From Anastrepha obliqua (taxonomy: Eukaryota > Arthropoda > Insecta > Diptera > Tephritidae), in contig NC_072893.1 of the NCBI RefSeq assembly GCF_027943255.1, forward strand, positions 36,416,001 through 36,480,000: 64,000 bases of DNA. The letters are read 5' to 3'. This document shows, piece by piece, positions 1 to 12,934 of this stretch (positions within the stretch are counted from its first letter, which is position 1; the number at the start of each line of letters is the position of its first letter). A program made the translations under genes and the position numbers. Below the pieces are notes generated by a model, which was given only the letters and a program-made list of their open reading frames with translations, ran no database searches and was not told where the DNA came from.

Positions 1-171
1 CTGAACAAAGAAGAAAATGTGAAGCATTTTATTGGAAGATGTCCTGTAATCGCTTAGTTTAGAAATATTTCAAAAAAGAATTATTTATATATTATAGAAA
101 AAATAAATTAAGCCCATTATCGATTTTAGAAATGTTTATATATGTAATCTATACTATAAATGGGAAGGTCT
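1..171 (+). pseudogene. LINE C-terminal fragment
   Basis: The first 60 bases read as NKEENVKHFIGRCPVIA and then hit a stop. This matches the C-terminal zinc-knuckle region (E..EH.L..CP) that follows RNase H in I/LOA/R1-group LINEs elsewhere in this window. The element enters from the left edge and is decayed. No frame is open beyond a few dozen codons. Confidence 0.5.
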
Positions 172-663
172 GTACGTTGTCCGCGCATCACTACGAAACG
201 ACAACACCAAATGACGTAAAAATTTTTATACGTTCATATTTTCACCCAATGAAGGTTATAGGTTTGTTTTTATGATGGAACTCCCTTCCCACAGACCCCA
301 GACGGCGCTACCACTCTCATTCGTCACTAATAATCGAATATTTGCTTAAATTTAATCTAAAAAATCTTAGTTTTTCCTATTTCCCACTATTTATAGCACA
401 CTCTAGACTTCATAATCCGCATAAGCTGTTCAACTATGACCCAAATGCAAAGTTCAAAAACGGTTTGAGATAGAAAATTTACAATATAAAAATAATTTTG
501 CTTGATATTTTTCTGATTGGTTGTTTTGATTTTATTCAACGAGGCATAGCAACGGCTGCCGGGTAATGTAATATAATATTATGGTTATTAATAAAAAAAT
601 ATTTTCTATGAAATTATTGTTTGTAATTCTTTTATATACATATCCTAAATCCCTCAAAACTAC

Positions 664-696
664 TCCTACGCGAGTGGGGCCGCGGGTTAAAGCTAG
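664..696 (+). mobile_element. Helitron-like 3' terminus
   Basis: A GC-rich segment with CGCG...CGCG hairpin potential lies in AT-rich DNA and ends in GGTTAAAGCTAG followed by T. Helitron 3' ends carry a short hairpin close to CTRR and insert between A and T; CTAG before T fits. No 5' TC end or Rep/helicase ORF is visible, so at most this is a non-autonomous copy. Confidence 0.4.
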
Positions 697-740
697 TATA
701 ATATAATTTATAGCATCAAATACTTTAAGTATTTCATTGT

Positions 741-771
741 ACACGCAAGCGAAGCCGCGAGCACCAGCTGG
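741..771 (+). mobile_element. second Helitron-like 3' terminus
   Basis: A related GC-rich motif (ACGCAAGCGAAGCCGCGAGC) ends in CAGCTGG before T, 75 bp downstream of the first terminus and in the same orientation. CTGG also fits the CTRR rule. Two tandem 3' ends suggest a side-by-side insertion or a terminal duplication. Confidence 0.4.
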
Positions 772-2867
772 TTCAATATAAATTTATTTATTGGTCACTG
801 TTACGACCGGAATCTAACGTCTGAATACCGACTTTTGTGTTGTAAAACTCAGCATATATTCGTGAATAATAAACATATATGTATATGTGCATGTATATGT
901 ATATGTATAGGCGTGTTTATACTAGTAACTCCAACCGTAACAATTAGCACGCATTGTTCACCAATTAAAAATTTGTTATCACCACGTTTTCGCTGGAGTT
1001 TGTGAGTGAGATTGCGCCAGTAAATCGAACTAAAAATATTCCGTCATAACAAGTAAATGAAGAAAATCTACTTCTATAGACAATTCATGCTTAAGCGATT
1101 TCACAAAAATTTCTTATAATAATAAAGCCGATAAGATAGCGATGGAATTAGTCCCTTGCAGCAATGTTTTTTACACATATCTGTCTGTCTGTATGTATGT
1201 ATTTATATATATAAACGTGCGTCCACGTGTATGTATCTCTGTAGCTAAGATATGAACTACAGTCAAGTGCACAACGCCTTGATCGCAGTTCTAGTAGAAT
1301 TGTGCTAAATTTGTGTAGTTGTCTGTACAGAAAGTCGAAGCGAGCAATAAATTAACACTGGGAATTTAACGCTAAGCTGGCACGTCTACGTCAACTTATC
1401 TACCAGAAATTATTCATACAAATTGCCACATACAATGAAATTATGAATTTAAAGTGTTTTCTTCTCGTTCGCCTCATTTGCATGCGCTGCCTTCATTTGG
1501 CTAACCTTTCCCATGCTGGAATGGCTTAAGTGTTGACCTGCTTTCGACACTTCAATGATGCAAACGAGTGCTGTGCTGCCGCCAATATGAGTTTTTGTAT
1601 GTACATGATCTTCTTCTACTTCGTTTTCTTCTATAAATGTGCTTTATTGCAAATTTCGCTCGTGTCTGTTGCAGCGCTCGATTTGTAATTTCTAATAACT
1701 TTATTAGCACATCTCAATGACCTAAAGCGCAAAGTGGATGCGTTAAAAAGTTGGTGGCCGGCAGTGGGCGACTCTGGGCTGGCGCTGGTTTGAGGTTGGG
1801 TCGGGAGCAATCAGCACAACCAGCTGCATGTGTAGGCTGCTTGGCGATCTAATGCAATTCTATTGCAGAACTTAAGTAGGCAGATGTGTGGATATCTGTG
1901 TACATTAGGATAGCGCAAACATTTGTTTTCTTGGTGATACTTCCTATTAAATGTTTACAGATAGATGTTCTTTAATATCCGCTTTAAGTTTCCCTTGCCC
2001 CTTGTTAATTGCACAAAAATGATATCAAAAATACAAAAAAATTGTACCGAAAATACTAACAAAATAAATATTTTAGTGCGTTTTAATTAAAGAATTATTG
2101 AAAATTGAAAAAAAAAACGAAAATATTAATAAGGTTTTTTTTTATTTTTTACCATTTTTTCCGGCCATAGAACATATTTAGGTAGTAACATCAAGAAAAA
2201 AAAATTGTTGGAATTTTTGGTGCACATATCAATTTCTATAATTAAAAACAAAAACCAAAATATTTATCAGTTTTTTTTTTGCATTTTTGATATTATTTTT
2301 TACACATTTATAAAGGGAAATTAAAAGCGAATATACCACAGATTATACAATATTTATTGCATTTTTCCCATGGGAACTCAATGGTAATTTTCAAGAAACA
2401 GCGGCGCGGCTAAATATCAATCAAATAAGATATAATTTCACTTTTTTAGCCATTCAACAAATTGAAGAAAGAAAACTTTTTTTTTTTTGCCATCCTAATG
2501 TACGCGGCTCTCACCTCCCGCACCTTTTGTGCCATTTTTATGTGTTCACGTTGCTGCCACGCATTACTGCGTCAATATGTCTGCCACATCCGCCAGCAGT
2601 GAGGCGCAGTAGTATCCATATAGATACAGTCAGTGGTCACTGAAATATGACCGCTGGGTGTTCCTTGTTGTTGTTCTATTTAATTATTACCTTTTTTTTG
2701 TATGCGCACTTTTGAAAACAGAAAAGGGAGGGGATATGAAAACTAATTTATTGGCATTCGGTCAGTAAATAAAGCAAGACGAATTGCTTGCGTTGCTGCC
2801 AAACTGGCGAGTGTTCACAGTGGAAGACGAACGCGATGCAAAAACAGTTAAAAGTGATTCGTCTTCA
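772..2867. other. non-coding stretch, nothing assigned
   Basis: AT-rich sequence with short TATG/TGTA microsatellite runs (about 880-910 and 1180-1215) and poly-A/poly-T tracts near 2100-2290. I see no supported ORF, RNA gene or repeat boundary. Confidence 0.5.
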
Positions 2868-4195
2868 GATAAGCAATTGCTATACACATACGATCTACCA
2901 GCTTCTGAAGAAACTATAGTTGGAACTTTCGCGGATTACACCGCAGTACTCACAATTGACTCCCACCCTCGTGTGGCCTCCCAAACTTCAGAAAGAACCT
3001 GATGAAATAACTCATTGGTTTAAAAAATGGCGCATTAAGCCAAACAAGACAAAATCTTCTCAAGTTACTTATATACTAAATCGAAAAACTTGCACATCTG
3101 TTAAGCTCAGTAATATAATCATCCCCCAAACTAGCGCTACAAAATATCTTGGCATGAAACACATGAGGAAACTCACATGGAAACACACCAAACGAAAGGC
3201 TCTAGAAATAAAACTCAGAAGGCTGTATTGGTTCTTCTTCCTAATTGGCGCGATAACTGCTTACGCGATTTTGGACGAGTTTAACAAAGCGCTTCAGTCG
3301 CTATTTTGTGAAGCCAAGTCCTTCTCCACCTAATCCTTCCAACGCAGAGGAGGCCTTCCTTTTCCTCTACTACCACCAGCTGGTACCGTATCGAATACTT
3401 TCAGAGCCGGAGCGTTTGTACCCTTTCGGACAACATGACCCAGCCAGCGTAGCCGCTGGATCTTTATTCGCTGCGCTATGTCTACGTCGTAAAGCTCATA
3501 CAGCTCATTGTTCCATAGCCTATGATACTCACCGTCGCCAACGTGTAAAGGTCCACAAATCTAATGCAGAATCTTTCTCTCAAACACTCCAAGCGTTGTT
3601 TCATACTTACATACAGGGAATGCTGTGACAGTCCTTGACCGGATATAAATCCGTGTCGTTTCGGTAACGTAGAACCAACTGTCGTGGAAACGATCGGATG
3701 TTGCCATCGTCCAAGCTTTTGTGCCATACGTTAGGACGGGCATGATGAGAGTCTTGTAGAGTGTTAGTTTTGTTCCTCAAGAGAGGACTTTACTACATAC
3801 TCAATTGCCTACCTAGTCACTTGTTAACAAGAGAGATTCTACGTTGCTACTTCGGACTAAGTAGGATGTACTGGTTACTACATCCAAATTCCCATATTTT
3901 TCTCGAAAGCAAATTCTCACTTCACTCAGCTATCTTGAAACCGATGTGGACATATGGCATTCAACCTTGGGGCACTGCAGCTAACTCCAATATCGAAACA
4001 TTTCAAAGATTCCAGTCGGCAACCCTTGAATGATCTCAAACCACCCTTATTATATCACACATGCCCAAATTCACATGATCTCGAAGTACCCAGAATAATT
4101 GAAGAAATAAGAAAATATGCCAAATCACACAACACCCGACTCCAATCGTACTCAAATCCTCTTGTCGCAGAAATAATTGCAAATTCCATAAGCTT
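2868..4195 (+). pseudogene. jockey-clade LINE reverse transcriptase, broken
   Basis: Jockey-like RT pieces lie on the plus strand: LLYTYDLPASEETIVGTFAD at about 2876, then the KWRIKPNKTKSSQVTYILNR region (to 3233), then MYWLLHPNS and ILKPMWTYGIQPWGTAANSN (3869-4030). The catalytic YADD/FADD box reads FADY, so the copy is dead. The two halves are split by a 629-bp minus-strand LINE fragment. Several frameshifts and stops occur after 4030. The 5' part (ORF1, endonuclease, RT fingers) is missing, which is typical 5' truncation. Confidence 0.75.
3234..3862 (-). mobile_element. 5'-truncated RTE/CR1-like LINE 3' end, nested
   Basis: Read on the minus strand, this gives MPVLTYGTKAWTMATSD and TLGVFERKILH, the RT C-terminal motif (L.YG.E.W, FERKILR) of RTE/CR1-like LINEs. 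It ends in an AAG-rich tail (GAAGAAG at the low-coordinate end). It is flanked by imperfect 14-bp direct repeats, AGGCTGTATTGGTT (3220-3233) and AGGATGTACTGGTT (3863-3876), so it inserted inside the jockey-clade LINE. The same family, with the same AAG tail, recurs at 46770-47150. Confidence 0.65.
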
Positions 4196-6379
4196 CACCA
4201 TTAAATTTTGCGAAAAATTGAGTCATTTATTGAAAAACATTGGAAAAATTTCAATAAAATCCGAATCATGGTTGCTGAAGGAATGTTTGTGACTTTAAGG
4301 AGGATATCCGAATGGGGAATGTTTGCATATTTCTCGACTGCTTTTTGGGTAGTTGGCGGAAGGGGAAGAGGTGTAGCACCTTTAAGCAAATAAAAGCAGT
4401 ATTCAAACTTCCACTGTGCGGACCCATTTGAAAATGAGACAGAAACCCATTCGCAGTATTTTTTAAATCCGGAATAATTTATTTTAATATAATTTCTTAA
4501 AAGTAACTCGCGTTTATTTTACAGTCACAAACAATTAAATGAAATGTAAACAAGTTTCAAGCTGCCCGCTTGCTCTTCATCTTCAACTTTGCTGTCATTG
4601 TGATCACTTTCATATGTTTACTACTGCATTGTTTTTCATCTTCGGCAACGTCTTCATCTTCGTCTTCGTCTTTGCTTGCACTCTGTCTGCACCCTTAGAT
4701 TAAACACGCTGCTCTCAAAGAGAGTTCACTCGATGACCGAAAAGGTTCTTTGTGGTGTCAAGCAAAGATTTTCCTAGTCCTATCGCTGCATGCCCTTAAA
4801 CGCATGCGCATCTAAGGAGCACTTCTCGAGGTACAGGTGTTCGGACTTGCCTATTTCACATTTCTACAGCTCCTACAGAAATTGAAACGTGGTGCTAAAT
4901 GCGCACAAAAGTATATTGATCTCCCTTTTTGACGAAGGTTGCCCACCTTGCCGTGGCGAAAGGGCTTAAGTAGGGTCAATGAACCAAGGAGCTTTGCCAT
5001 CTCGGGTCCAACCATGTTGGATAGATCTTTGGAGAGATTCCGAAATCTAAAATGCAACCAATTCCAAAGTCAAAGTGTGCTTAGAATTGTGCCGAGGACT
5101 GAAAGGTGCAGGGAATCAAAATATGTGCATCGCTAACGAAGTTTCCCTTTCGAATACCTGACCGCCTTCGAGAGTGGTCTTACCGCGGTATGGGGCGTTG
5201 CCGCGGAGGACCCCATTATTGCCCCTTTATAATCATAGATTGTCGAGCTTGACGAACGTCAGGCAAAACAACCGTAAGAACCCGTTGATGTCGACTAACA
5301 ATAGTGATCTCATTGGACAATATTTTTAAAAACAAAAAAGCCAGTTGCAGTTATAAATATTTACTTTTACCAGTCTATCTTGAAACTTTAGTGCAACCCT
5401 TGTAATATGAACTGAAAAACCTCATCGTAGCACTAAAAATTAAGCTGTAGATAAGTAAAAAAACAGAACTGTTGATGTATGAAAAAGCCACACCAAGAGA
5501 CTGCTTAAAAAATGGGAGGCTTTGCAGAATGGAAATGTTACCTGGAAAAAAAAGTCAAGAAATTTAGATATGATTTAGTGATGAATAGCGCGGAAAAGAA
5601 ATGACGAATATTAACAGTAACGTGCGGAAGAGAAAAGGAGAGATGAAAAACCAACCGTAGCATTGATCTGGAGCTGTCTAACCATTGAAGCTATAGAGAA
5701 ACTTTGTTTCCCGGTTGAAACAATAGGCTCGGGTCAGTAAACTAAGTTTTAAAAACACAAATAATCTAGAGTCCAAACCATCTCAAGGAGCTATTTACAT
5801 AGTTTCATACAGAGCTGTGAACTGAAGCCGATAGTAGAAGAAAGCATGAGCGCTTTGAAGTTGTAAATAAAGGCTTTATAAAAAAATATATAGATAAATA
5901 AATAAAAATTACTCAGTTCTTTACCTGGATCCTACTTCAGTGAGCAGTTACTGTATTTGTAGTTATTATATTTGCCTTCAACAGCATCATCCGCATCATT
6001 AATCGTTGAGTTTACGCTTGCAAAATATGCCGCTGCTGTTGATGCTGCTGCGACTGCTTTCGAAATGCTACGCTTCAATTAAGTTCAATTTAGATTTTAT
6101 TGCGTTGAAAAGAACAATGGCCTATTGCAACAACTGCAACAATGCGAACAATCAATAAAGCGAATCCCAGCAGCGACAACAGCAGATGCTCAGAGTACAG
6201 CAAATCACAGCATGACAAGATGACTAATAATAAAAGCGATAGGAATCGTATTTCATAAGCGCAACAACAATAGAAAAGCACGTTAATGCAAGCAATAACA
6301 GCTTGAGAAATTCACTGTAAAGCGACACATGAGCGATTCCATATCAAGTGATTGAAGTATTTTGGACATTCTCGCAAAT
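4196..6379. other. non-coding stretch, nothing assigned
   Basis: Mixed-composition sequence with short chance ORFs only. A GC-richer patch near 5160-5260 has no recognised coding content. Imperfect GCTGCTGTT/CAACAA-type repeats occur near 6020-6280. Confidence 0.45.
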
Positions 6380-8330
6380 TTTTCTGACAATTGGTTTATT
6401 TGTGGACTTAAGTATCATAAATATTATAAGAATAAAAGTTTTTGAAGAAAAATTGTAAATTTTGAGGTTTAGTCAATGTTGAGAATTTTCGAATTACTTT
6501 TTAAAATGAAATGTCTTCGACATTTTTAAATTTTTTTCTTTTTACTTTTTTAGGATAAAATATATTAAAAATTTTTTTTTTGGAAAAAGTGTTTTTTGTC
6601 ATTTTTGAGACCCCCACAGCTGGTTGGGTTGGTTTAAGGGTGACCCCGCATCGGAGTGCCACATAGACCGCAAGTTGGGTCCGTTGTGTTGCCCTAGAGC
6701 TCATTATTTTATATGATTTCCCCACCTAACCGAGATTTTTATTGTAGATTTTGGTCAAAGATATTAATTCGACCCCCACAGCTATTTAAATAAATAGTTT
6801 TTTTTGAAAATTGGAATTTTTTTAACAGTTTTTTGGGAAAAATATTTTTTGTCATTTTTTTAAACTAAAACCTCCCCAGATACTTAAATACAAAAATATT
6901 TTTTGTCATTTTGGAAAAATACACCCCCAAAAATTTGTTTCTTATTTCTATTATTAATAGTTGAGATTTTGCTCAGAAGCTCCTAAAAGTTTCATAGTGG
7001 GATTCCCATAAACTTTCGGGTTGTATTCAGCGAACCAGTGAGAAGAGTCTCAGCTATTAATATAAAAATAAGAAAATTCTCTAGGAGTAGGTATTTTCAA
7101 AAACTAAAAAAAACATCCTAAAATTAAAAAAAAAAATATATTTATATAATATTTGTCTAAAACAAAACCTCCAAACATTTTTAACAAGCAAATTTAATTT
7201 TGGCCAAAACAAAATTTTTATATTACATTTTATCCTAAAAAATAAAACAAGAATAATAAATTAATAACATTAAACGTCGTGGAAAAAACAAAAACAATGC
7301 ATAATTTTCTCCGAATTATTTTGGAAATATTATCTTTTATTACAAAAAATTAAAAAAATTATGTTTTTATGTTAAAAATTTGTGAGAATAAAATAATTTT
7401 TAATTTTTGAAAAACATTCCACAGGTTCTCAGATTCTTCTCATATTTTTCTTTTTACTAATAGCTGAGAAAAGGCTCAATAATTTTTGGAAATTTCATAG
7501 TAGGATTCCCATAACTTTTCAAGTTGTATTCAAATACCTACAATAAAACCAGTGAGAGCAGTCTCAACTATTAATGAAACAAAAAGAAAATCCTCTAATT
7601 TGTTTATAAAAAACTAAAAAACAATGTACCAACATTTACAAAAAAATAATCCTATTTTTGTATTTCAAAATCTAAAAAAAAAATTTTAAAATATCCAAAT
7701 TAAAATTTTTCCAAAATTTTTTAACAAACAAATTTTAGTTTTGTCCAAATTGTTTTTTTTGTATTATAATTTATCCTAAAAAATTAAAAGTTAAAATTTT
7801 TTTTTTAATTTTCTTATCTTAAAAAATTCAAAACAAAATTTAAACGTTAAGTTTAGTACTCATGGAAAAATATTATAACAAAAACCATATTTTCTCGAAA
7901 ATTAAAAACAAAAAAAAAATAGTATATTATGTTTATATAATTTTTTCTGATTTTTTTAAATATTATTTTTTATCATAAAAAAAATTAAAAGTTTTATCAT
8001 AAAAAATAAAAAAAATCATTTGAAAATTAAAAAAAAAAAATAAAATATTATGTTTTTATATAATATTTTCCGAAATTTTTTTTTAATATTATACTTTAAC
8101 ATAAAAAAATTAAAAATTTTGTCATAAAAAGTGAAAAAAAACAATTTATTTGGAAATAAAAAAAAAATGATTAGAAAATTAATATAAATTCTTTTTATAT
8201 GTTAAAAAGAAGCGAAGATGTTTCACATTAAAAAACTGCGTACCAACATTTTCAATATTAAATATAAATAAAAATTAATAATTTTTTCCTAAATGTCTCC
8301 AGTTTATTTCTGTTTATACTTAAGGCTACA
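6380..8330 (+). repeat. AT-rich repeat family, copy A
   Basis: Extremely AT-rich sequence that shares landmarks with copy B at 12935-14695: AATTGGTTTATTTGT near 6390, CAATGTTGAGAATTTT near 6474, and CCTAAAAGTTTCATAGTGGG near 6984. It holds internal direct repeats; the block at about 6960-7060 recurs at about 7440-7570 (AGCTGAGA..., TTTCATAGTRGGATTCCCATAA, AACCAGTGAGAGCAGTCTC-like). No coding potential. It is probably a non-autonomous foldback-type or tandem-repeat-rich transposon. Confidence 0.5.
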
Positions 8331-9962
8331 AACACAAATTTTCAAAAAAAATTACGTCAATGTCCAAAATACTTAGATCATTTGATTTAGAATAGCTCAC
8401 ATGGAACATTTAGGTGCTGGGAAAAAAATAAATCTTCACAAAATTTGAGAAAATAAAAGAAGTTAAAGGCATTTTATAGAAATAAATTTGTATAAATCGA
8501 TTTCTGCTTTATCATTTAATTTCTTACGAAAATTAAATATCTTTTAGCTAAGGCGAATGCCTTAGTAGCCAGCGACTATATTTAGTGGATTAATTATTCA
8601 TAATTAGTTCTCTTGTAAGTAAATAAATAAAACAATGTATATTTGCTACTCATTCTATTGCTTTTTTAAGCCAACCATTTAAAATTTCATCTCAAAAACT
8701 GCAAATTCGATTACGGTTCAGTGTCATCGAGTGAATATCTACATTTGAGTTCCCAAAACACTAAAAAATATTGAAGCCAGGAGCTCCTCTACTATTTTGC
8801 TAATGCTTTTCATGAAACCGACTACTGTGCATCGATGTAAACAAATACGATTATCGACAGCCAACCTGTCAACAAAGTGATCAGCGAAGAGTTGAAAAAG
8901 AAACGGCATGAAAACCATTCGAATGATTTCACATTTCTACATGGTTTCTTTAGCAGATGGATCGCCTACGGGGTTTTTTGTTATTGTACTTAAAGCTATT
9001 GTTAACCAAAAGCAAGAGCACAGGGTTTTCCAGTAACACCAGCAGCAACAACAACAACAACGTCTCAACACAGTAGCACCAGCTACCGATAGACGATCGC
9101 AATGATCTGCAAATGCGCTTACGAAGTGAGGAAGGAAGGTAGCACCAAACAAACAAACAGCAGAGGAACAACAACCCAGCCAACACTTTTCCAAGCGATA
9201 ACCATTTTCCGTTTACAGCTTCCTCTACAGCAGCAATTGTATGCAAGTATTTGCGTACGCTATAGCCTTTTGAGGCAACTTATTCTCCCTTCTAGGCATA
9301 ATTTCTTTTTCTTATTGACTTCAATGCTTTTCTCAATGCATTTCTCAATAACAATCGTTGCAGTTACTGGTGCACACAATTTGTTGTTGCCAAAGAGATG
9401 TGTTGCCATTGACACAGAATACCTTTGGTGGAAGTTGAAAAGATATCTGTTCGCCATAAATAGTTTTTAGTCGCATAGTTTTCTTAGCATGGGTAGCTGT
9501 ATGAGTATGTGTATGTATGTGTTGGCGTTTGTGTGTGTATTTTTTGCACGGACATGTGGTCCCATGTGAGTCTCAATGCAATTCAATTGACGTTTTAGAA
9601 TTTCCATGGGAATTTCCATTGGCTGAGCATTCAGTGTTGACATTTCAATGTCGTTGACAATAAATCAGCTGTTGCTGGCATAATGTGCATGGAATGGAGG
9701 CCACTAGCAGGAGTTGGCAATAGTGAGCCCAGCGGTTTACAGGAGGCTGAAATGTGCTGAAAGAGTGTTTGCTCATAAAAAGTTTATACAAATAAAATTT
9801 GCCGAATTCAATTAAAATAAAACCACATTTAATTTCACCGACTTTACTCTGCTGCTATGCCGCCTCGATAGCAATTTTGGTTATGCCAGGGTTTTGGAAT
9901 TGAAGTGTATTTTTCTGCTTTAGACTATTATAAAAAAGATTTATAAAATATCATTTATATTA
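8331..9962. other. non-coding stretch, nothing assigned
   Basis: Moderately AT-rich with CAA/CAG trinucleotide runs near 9030-9065 and GTAT-type microsatellite near 9500-9540. Short ORFs on both strands around 8940-9470 mirror each other and have no recognisable domain. Confidence 0.45.
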
Positions 9963-11174
9963 CAGGGTCCGGCACTCGAAGTGTAACCAACTTCACACCG
10001 CTCGCGCAGCTGATATACGGGCATCAGCTGCCTGTTAGTTGACTAAATGACAGACCAGAGTATTGTTTACAAGCGCGCGGAAGCATTTTGCCGAGAGTTA
10101 ACGCGAAAAAAGAAAATCAGTAACGGAAAATCACAACCAGCGATTGTTCGTGAGCTCGAGCACCTTAAAGTAAATAAAGTTTTTATTCATCGCACCATTC
10201 ACCCTTTCCAATAATGCTGGTAGCATCGCGAAATGTCATATAGGTGGTCATCAAAAGACTGTCACGTCAGGTGAAATTATTACAAAAGTGAAGACGCGAC
10301 TTGAGCGAAATCTCCGACGAAGTGACAATCAAATGGCGGAAGAAGAGAAAATATCTGACCATAGCATCCGCCGCGTACGGAAAAATGATCTCAAAGACAA
10401 GCCTTACATGATCCAAAAGGTGTATGATCTCACACCAAAGCAGCAACAAGTCGGACTTGAGAGAGTGAAGGAGTTTCTACGCTTGGCTGAAAGCGGTCAA
10501 TTTACGAACATTGTGTTTTCTGACGAGAAAATTTTTCAAATTGAACAATTCGTAAACTCTCAAAACGATAGGGTTTATTTGACCGACCGTTCATACGGGA
10601 ATTTGAGTCATCGATTAGCCACCACGATGCAGCACCCTCCACAGGTAATGGTTTGGGCAGCGTAACCGCTGATGAGCGCTCTCCAATCGTTTTCATCGAA
10701 CCTGCTGTCAAGATAAATGGCAAATATTATCGGGAAAATATTCTGGAGGTTTCTTTGAAGCCGTGGGCAGACAAACATTTCGGTGGCAGACCATACATGT
10801 TTCAACAGGACTCGGCCCCATCTCACAAAGCTCCAGTGAACCAAGAAAGGCTAAAAAATAACATTCCGAATTGCATAACGTCAACACAATGGCTCTTAAA
10901 TTCATCAGACGCGAGCCCGATGGATTCCCTTTGCGCCATTTTGGAGAACAAAATCCGAACCAAAAGATTGACCAGTTTCGTGGCGCTGAGCCATTTGGCA
11001 AACTTGAAGAAGCATCTGGCGGGGCAGCGCCATTCCGATGATGACGAAGTGAAAACAACTGTGAAGTAGTGGTTGTCTAATCAGGCGACAATCTTCTTTG
11101 ACGATGGCACACGAAAGCTGGTTCCAAGATATTATAAATGCCTCAATAGTAATGGGAATTATGGAGAAAAGTAG
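9963..11174 (+). pseudogene. maT-type (DD37D) transposase with mariner-like C-terminus
   Basis: The element begins after TA (9961-9962) with CAGGGTCCGGCACTCGAA, the same terminus seen inverted at 63297. A likely start is at 10047 (MTDQSIVYKRAEAFCREL). HTH material follows at 10288-10450 (TRLERNLRRSDNQ, SIRRVRKNDL). Catalytic motifs are FSDEK (about 10515), QQDSAPSHK (about 10804) and SPMD (about 10915). Thirty-seven residues separate the last two Asp, as in the maT/mori group of Tc1/mariner. At least two frameshifts and several stops inactivate it. After about 10975 the translation becomes LKKHLAGQRHSDDDEVK and, past an in-frame TAG, FFDDGTRKLVPRYYKCLN. That is a different mariner C-terminus, not the maT end seen at 63398-63640. 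No 3' TIR was found. Confidence 0.8.
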
Positions 11175-12934
11175 AGTAAAGTATTACTTTTTTTTACTTT
11201 AAAAACACGCCTCGTATTACAATTTTGTGGGGTGTGCCTACTGTAGTCAAGACTCTGTAGATTGCCACTCTTTTTGTGCTGAGCGGCGTAATTGATCAGG
11301 TTTCTTCGACAATAGTCATGACCAATATGAGCAGCTAATGAGAAAAATGAGAAACAAGGCTCCGACAACGCCATGGTGCAGATGGAAGCTAGCCGTCAGG
11401 TAGCATTTCTCTGATCTGGGTTCTAGGACATAGGAATATAGAGATAAATAAAATATTTGATGCCTTCCCAGGAATATGTACCGGTTCCTCAAATTTCCGT
11501 TCGTTGCAGTTTCACAGATTTTTGTAGCGAATTCTCTTATTAACGAAAAATTTAATCCTTTGCCACTCAAACGTAAATTACACTGATATAGCAAAAAATG
11601 AATGCCATACTCTTACAATTTTTCACAGGTTGCAACATCACCTACATATTTCATTGCATCCGCCAACACTCTAGGTTAACATCAATTAGTTGCAGCAATA
11701 AAAACTGGAACACAAACTAATCACAGTTTGCCACAAAACTATCTAGCAGCGCTCACAGAAAAACGAAAAATAGTTTCAACTCCACAACAACTCATCTCCC
11801 TTGTGTTGGTTGCAGTTTATCGCACAAATTTGAGCAGCATAAAACTAAAAAAAACCAATAGCTTTGCAAAACTAAACCAACAAAAAAGCATAAGCAAAGC
11901 ATTAAAAAAATGGAAACTACCTCAAAAACAAAGCGAGCATCACAACTAAATTCCATCAACATAAATCACAGCAACCACCAAGGCGGCAATGACAAAGCGA
12001 GTGGAGAAGTGATGACGGCGGCACGTCGCCGAGTGAGGGACACAGAGCACTTAACCAACTAAACTGCAATGAAAAATCTGTGCTAGCACACCGTTGACAT
12101 ATTTTCCAACAAATTCGCTTCCTCATGTCACATACAAATGCATTCATCACATTCACCACACAGCCCCCCATCTTGCCCCTCATCTAGCCATGCTGCGCTC
12201 TTCCCCCCCTTCGCCGTTCATTGGTGCGCTTGTGGGCTGTAACGCTCCCGAGATAGAGTGAGCGTTAAGTGCTCCCTGACATCTCTTTCAACTATTCCCC
12301 GCACTCTCATATTTTGTGATATTTTTACTAAAAATATGTTTGTATTAAAATGTTTCCTTCGTTCGCTTGCCGTTTTTTTTTTTGTTTTCATTTGGATTTT
12401 TTTGTGCCACACTTTTGTGCGCTCGCTTTGTTGCTGTTTTCATTTGCTATTGTTAGCTTAGTTCTATAGCTGCATTCATTCAACTTGAGAATTTGTGGCA
12501 GGCAGCTACAATTTTCTGCCACTTTGTTGTGGTTTTAGTTTTTTTTTCAAATTATGGCGATACAAATGCATCTGTGATGGGATGCTAGCCCTTCAACGGC
12601 CAATGAATTGTGTTTATGCAGGGAAACTTAAGGTTTAAAGTACCCTCAAATGTATATAGGAGTATATTGGAAATATCATTTGAATAAAAAGTCTGTCAAT
12701 CGGAGTAAGGAACTGGGCGGGACGTTACTTATTTGAGCTACGTTTCAGCTATATGTCTCTTATTTAGTTAGTTAAAGCGCGGCCAGTATTGGGGGAAAAT
12801 CAGAGAAAAAGCTGTGACCTCAATAACTGCTGAGAATCATCGCTGCGGATGTGCACGAGGTGACAAATCTTAAGTGGCGGGTGAGCGACGCCATGGCAAG
12901 TGATCACGTACTCTTGGTACAATCATCAATTCTT
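11175..12934. other. non-coding stretch, nothing assigned
   Basis: Low-complexity A-rich sequence at 11700-11950 and CT-rich sequence at 12160-12220. No ORF has recognisable content. It may be host intergenic or intronic DNA. Confidence 0.45.

Noticed and set aside
8937..9470. Overlapping ORFs of 65-122 codons on both strands
   Set aside because: Mutually overlapping, Cys/Leu-rich because of CAA/TTG repeats, with no domain or splice context.
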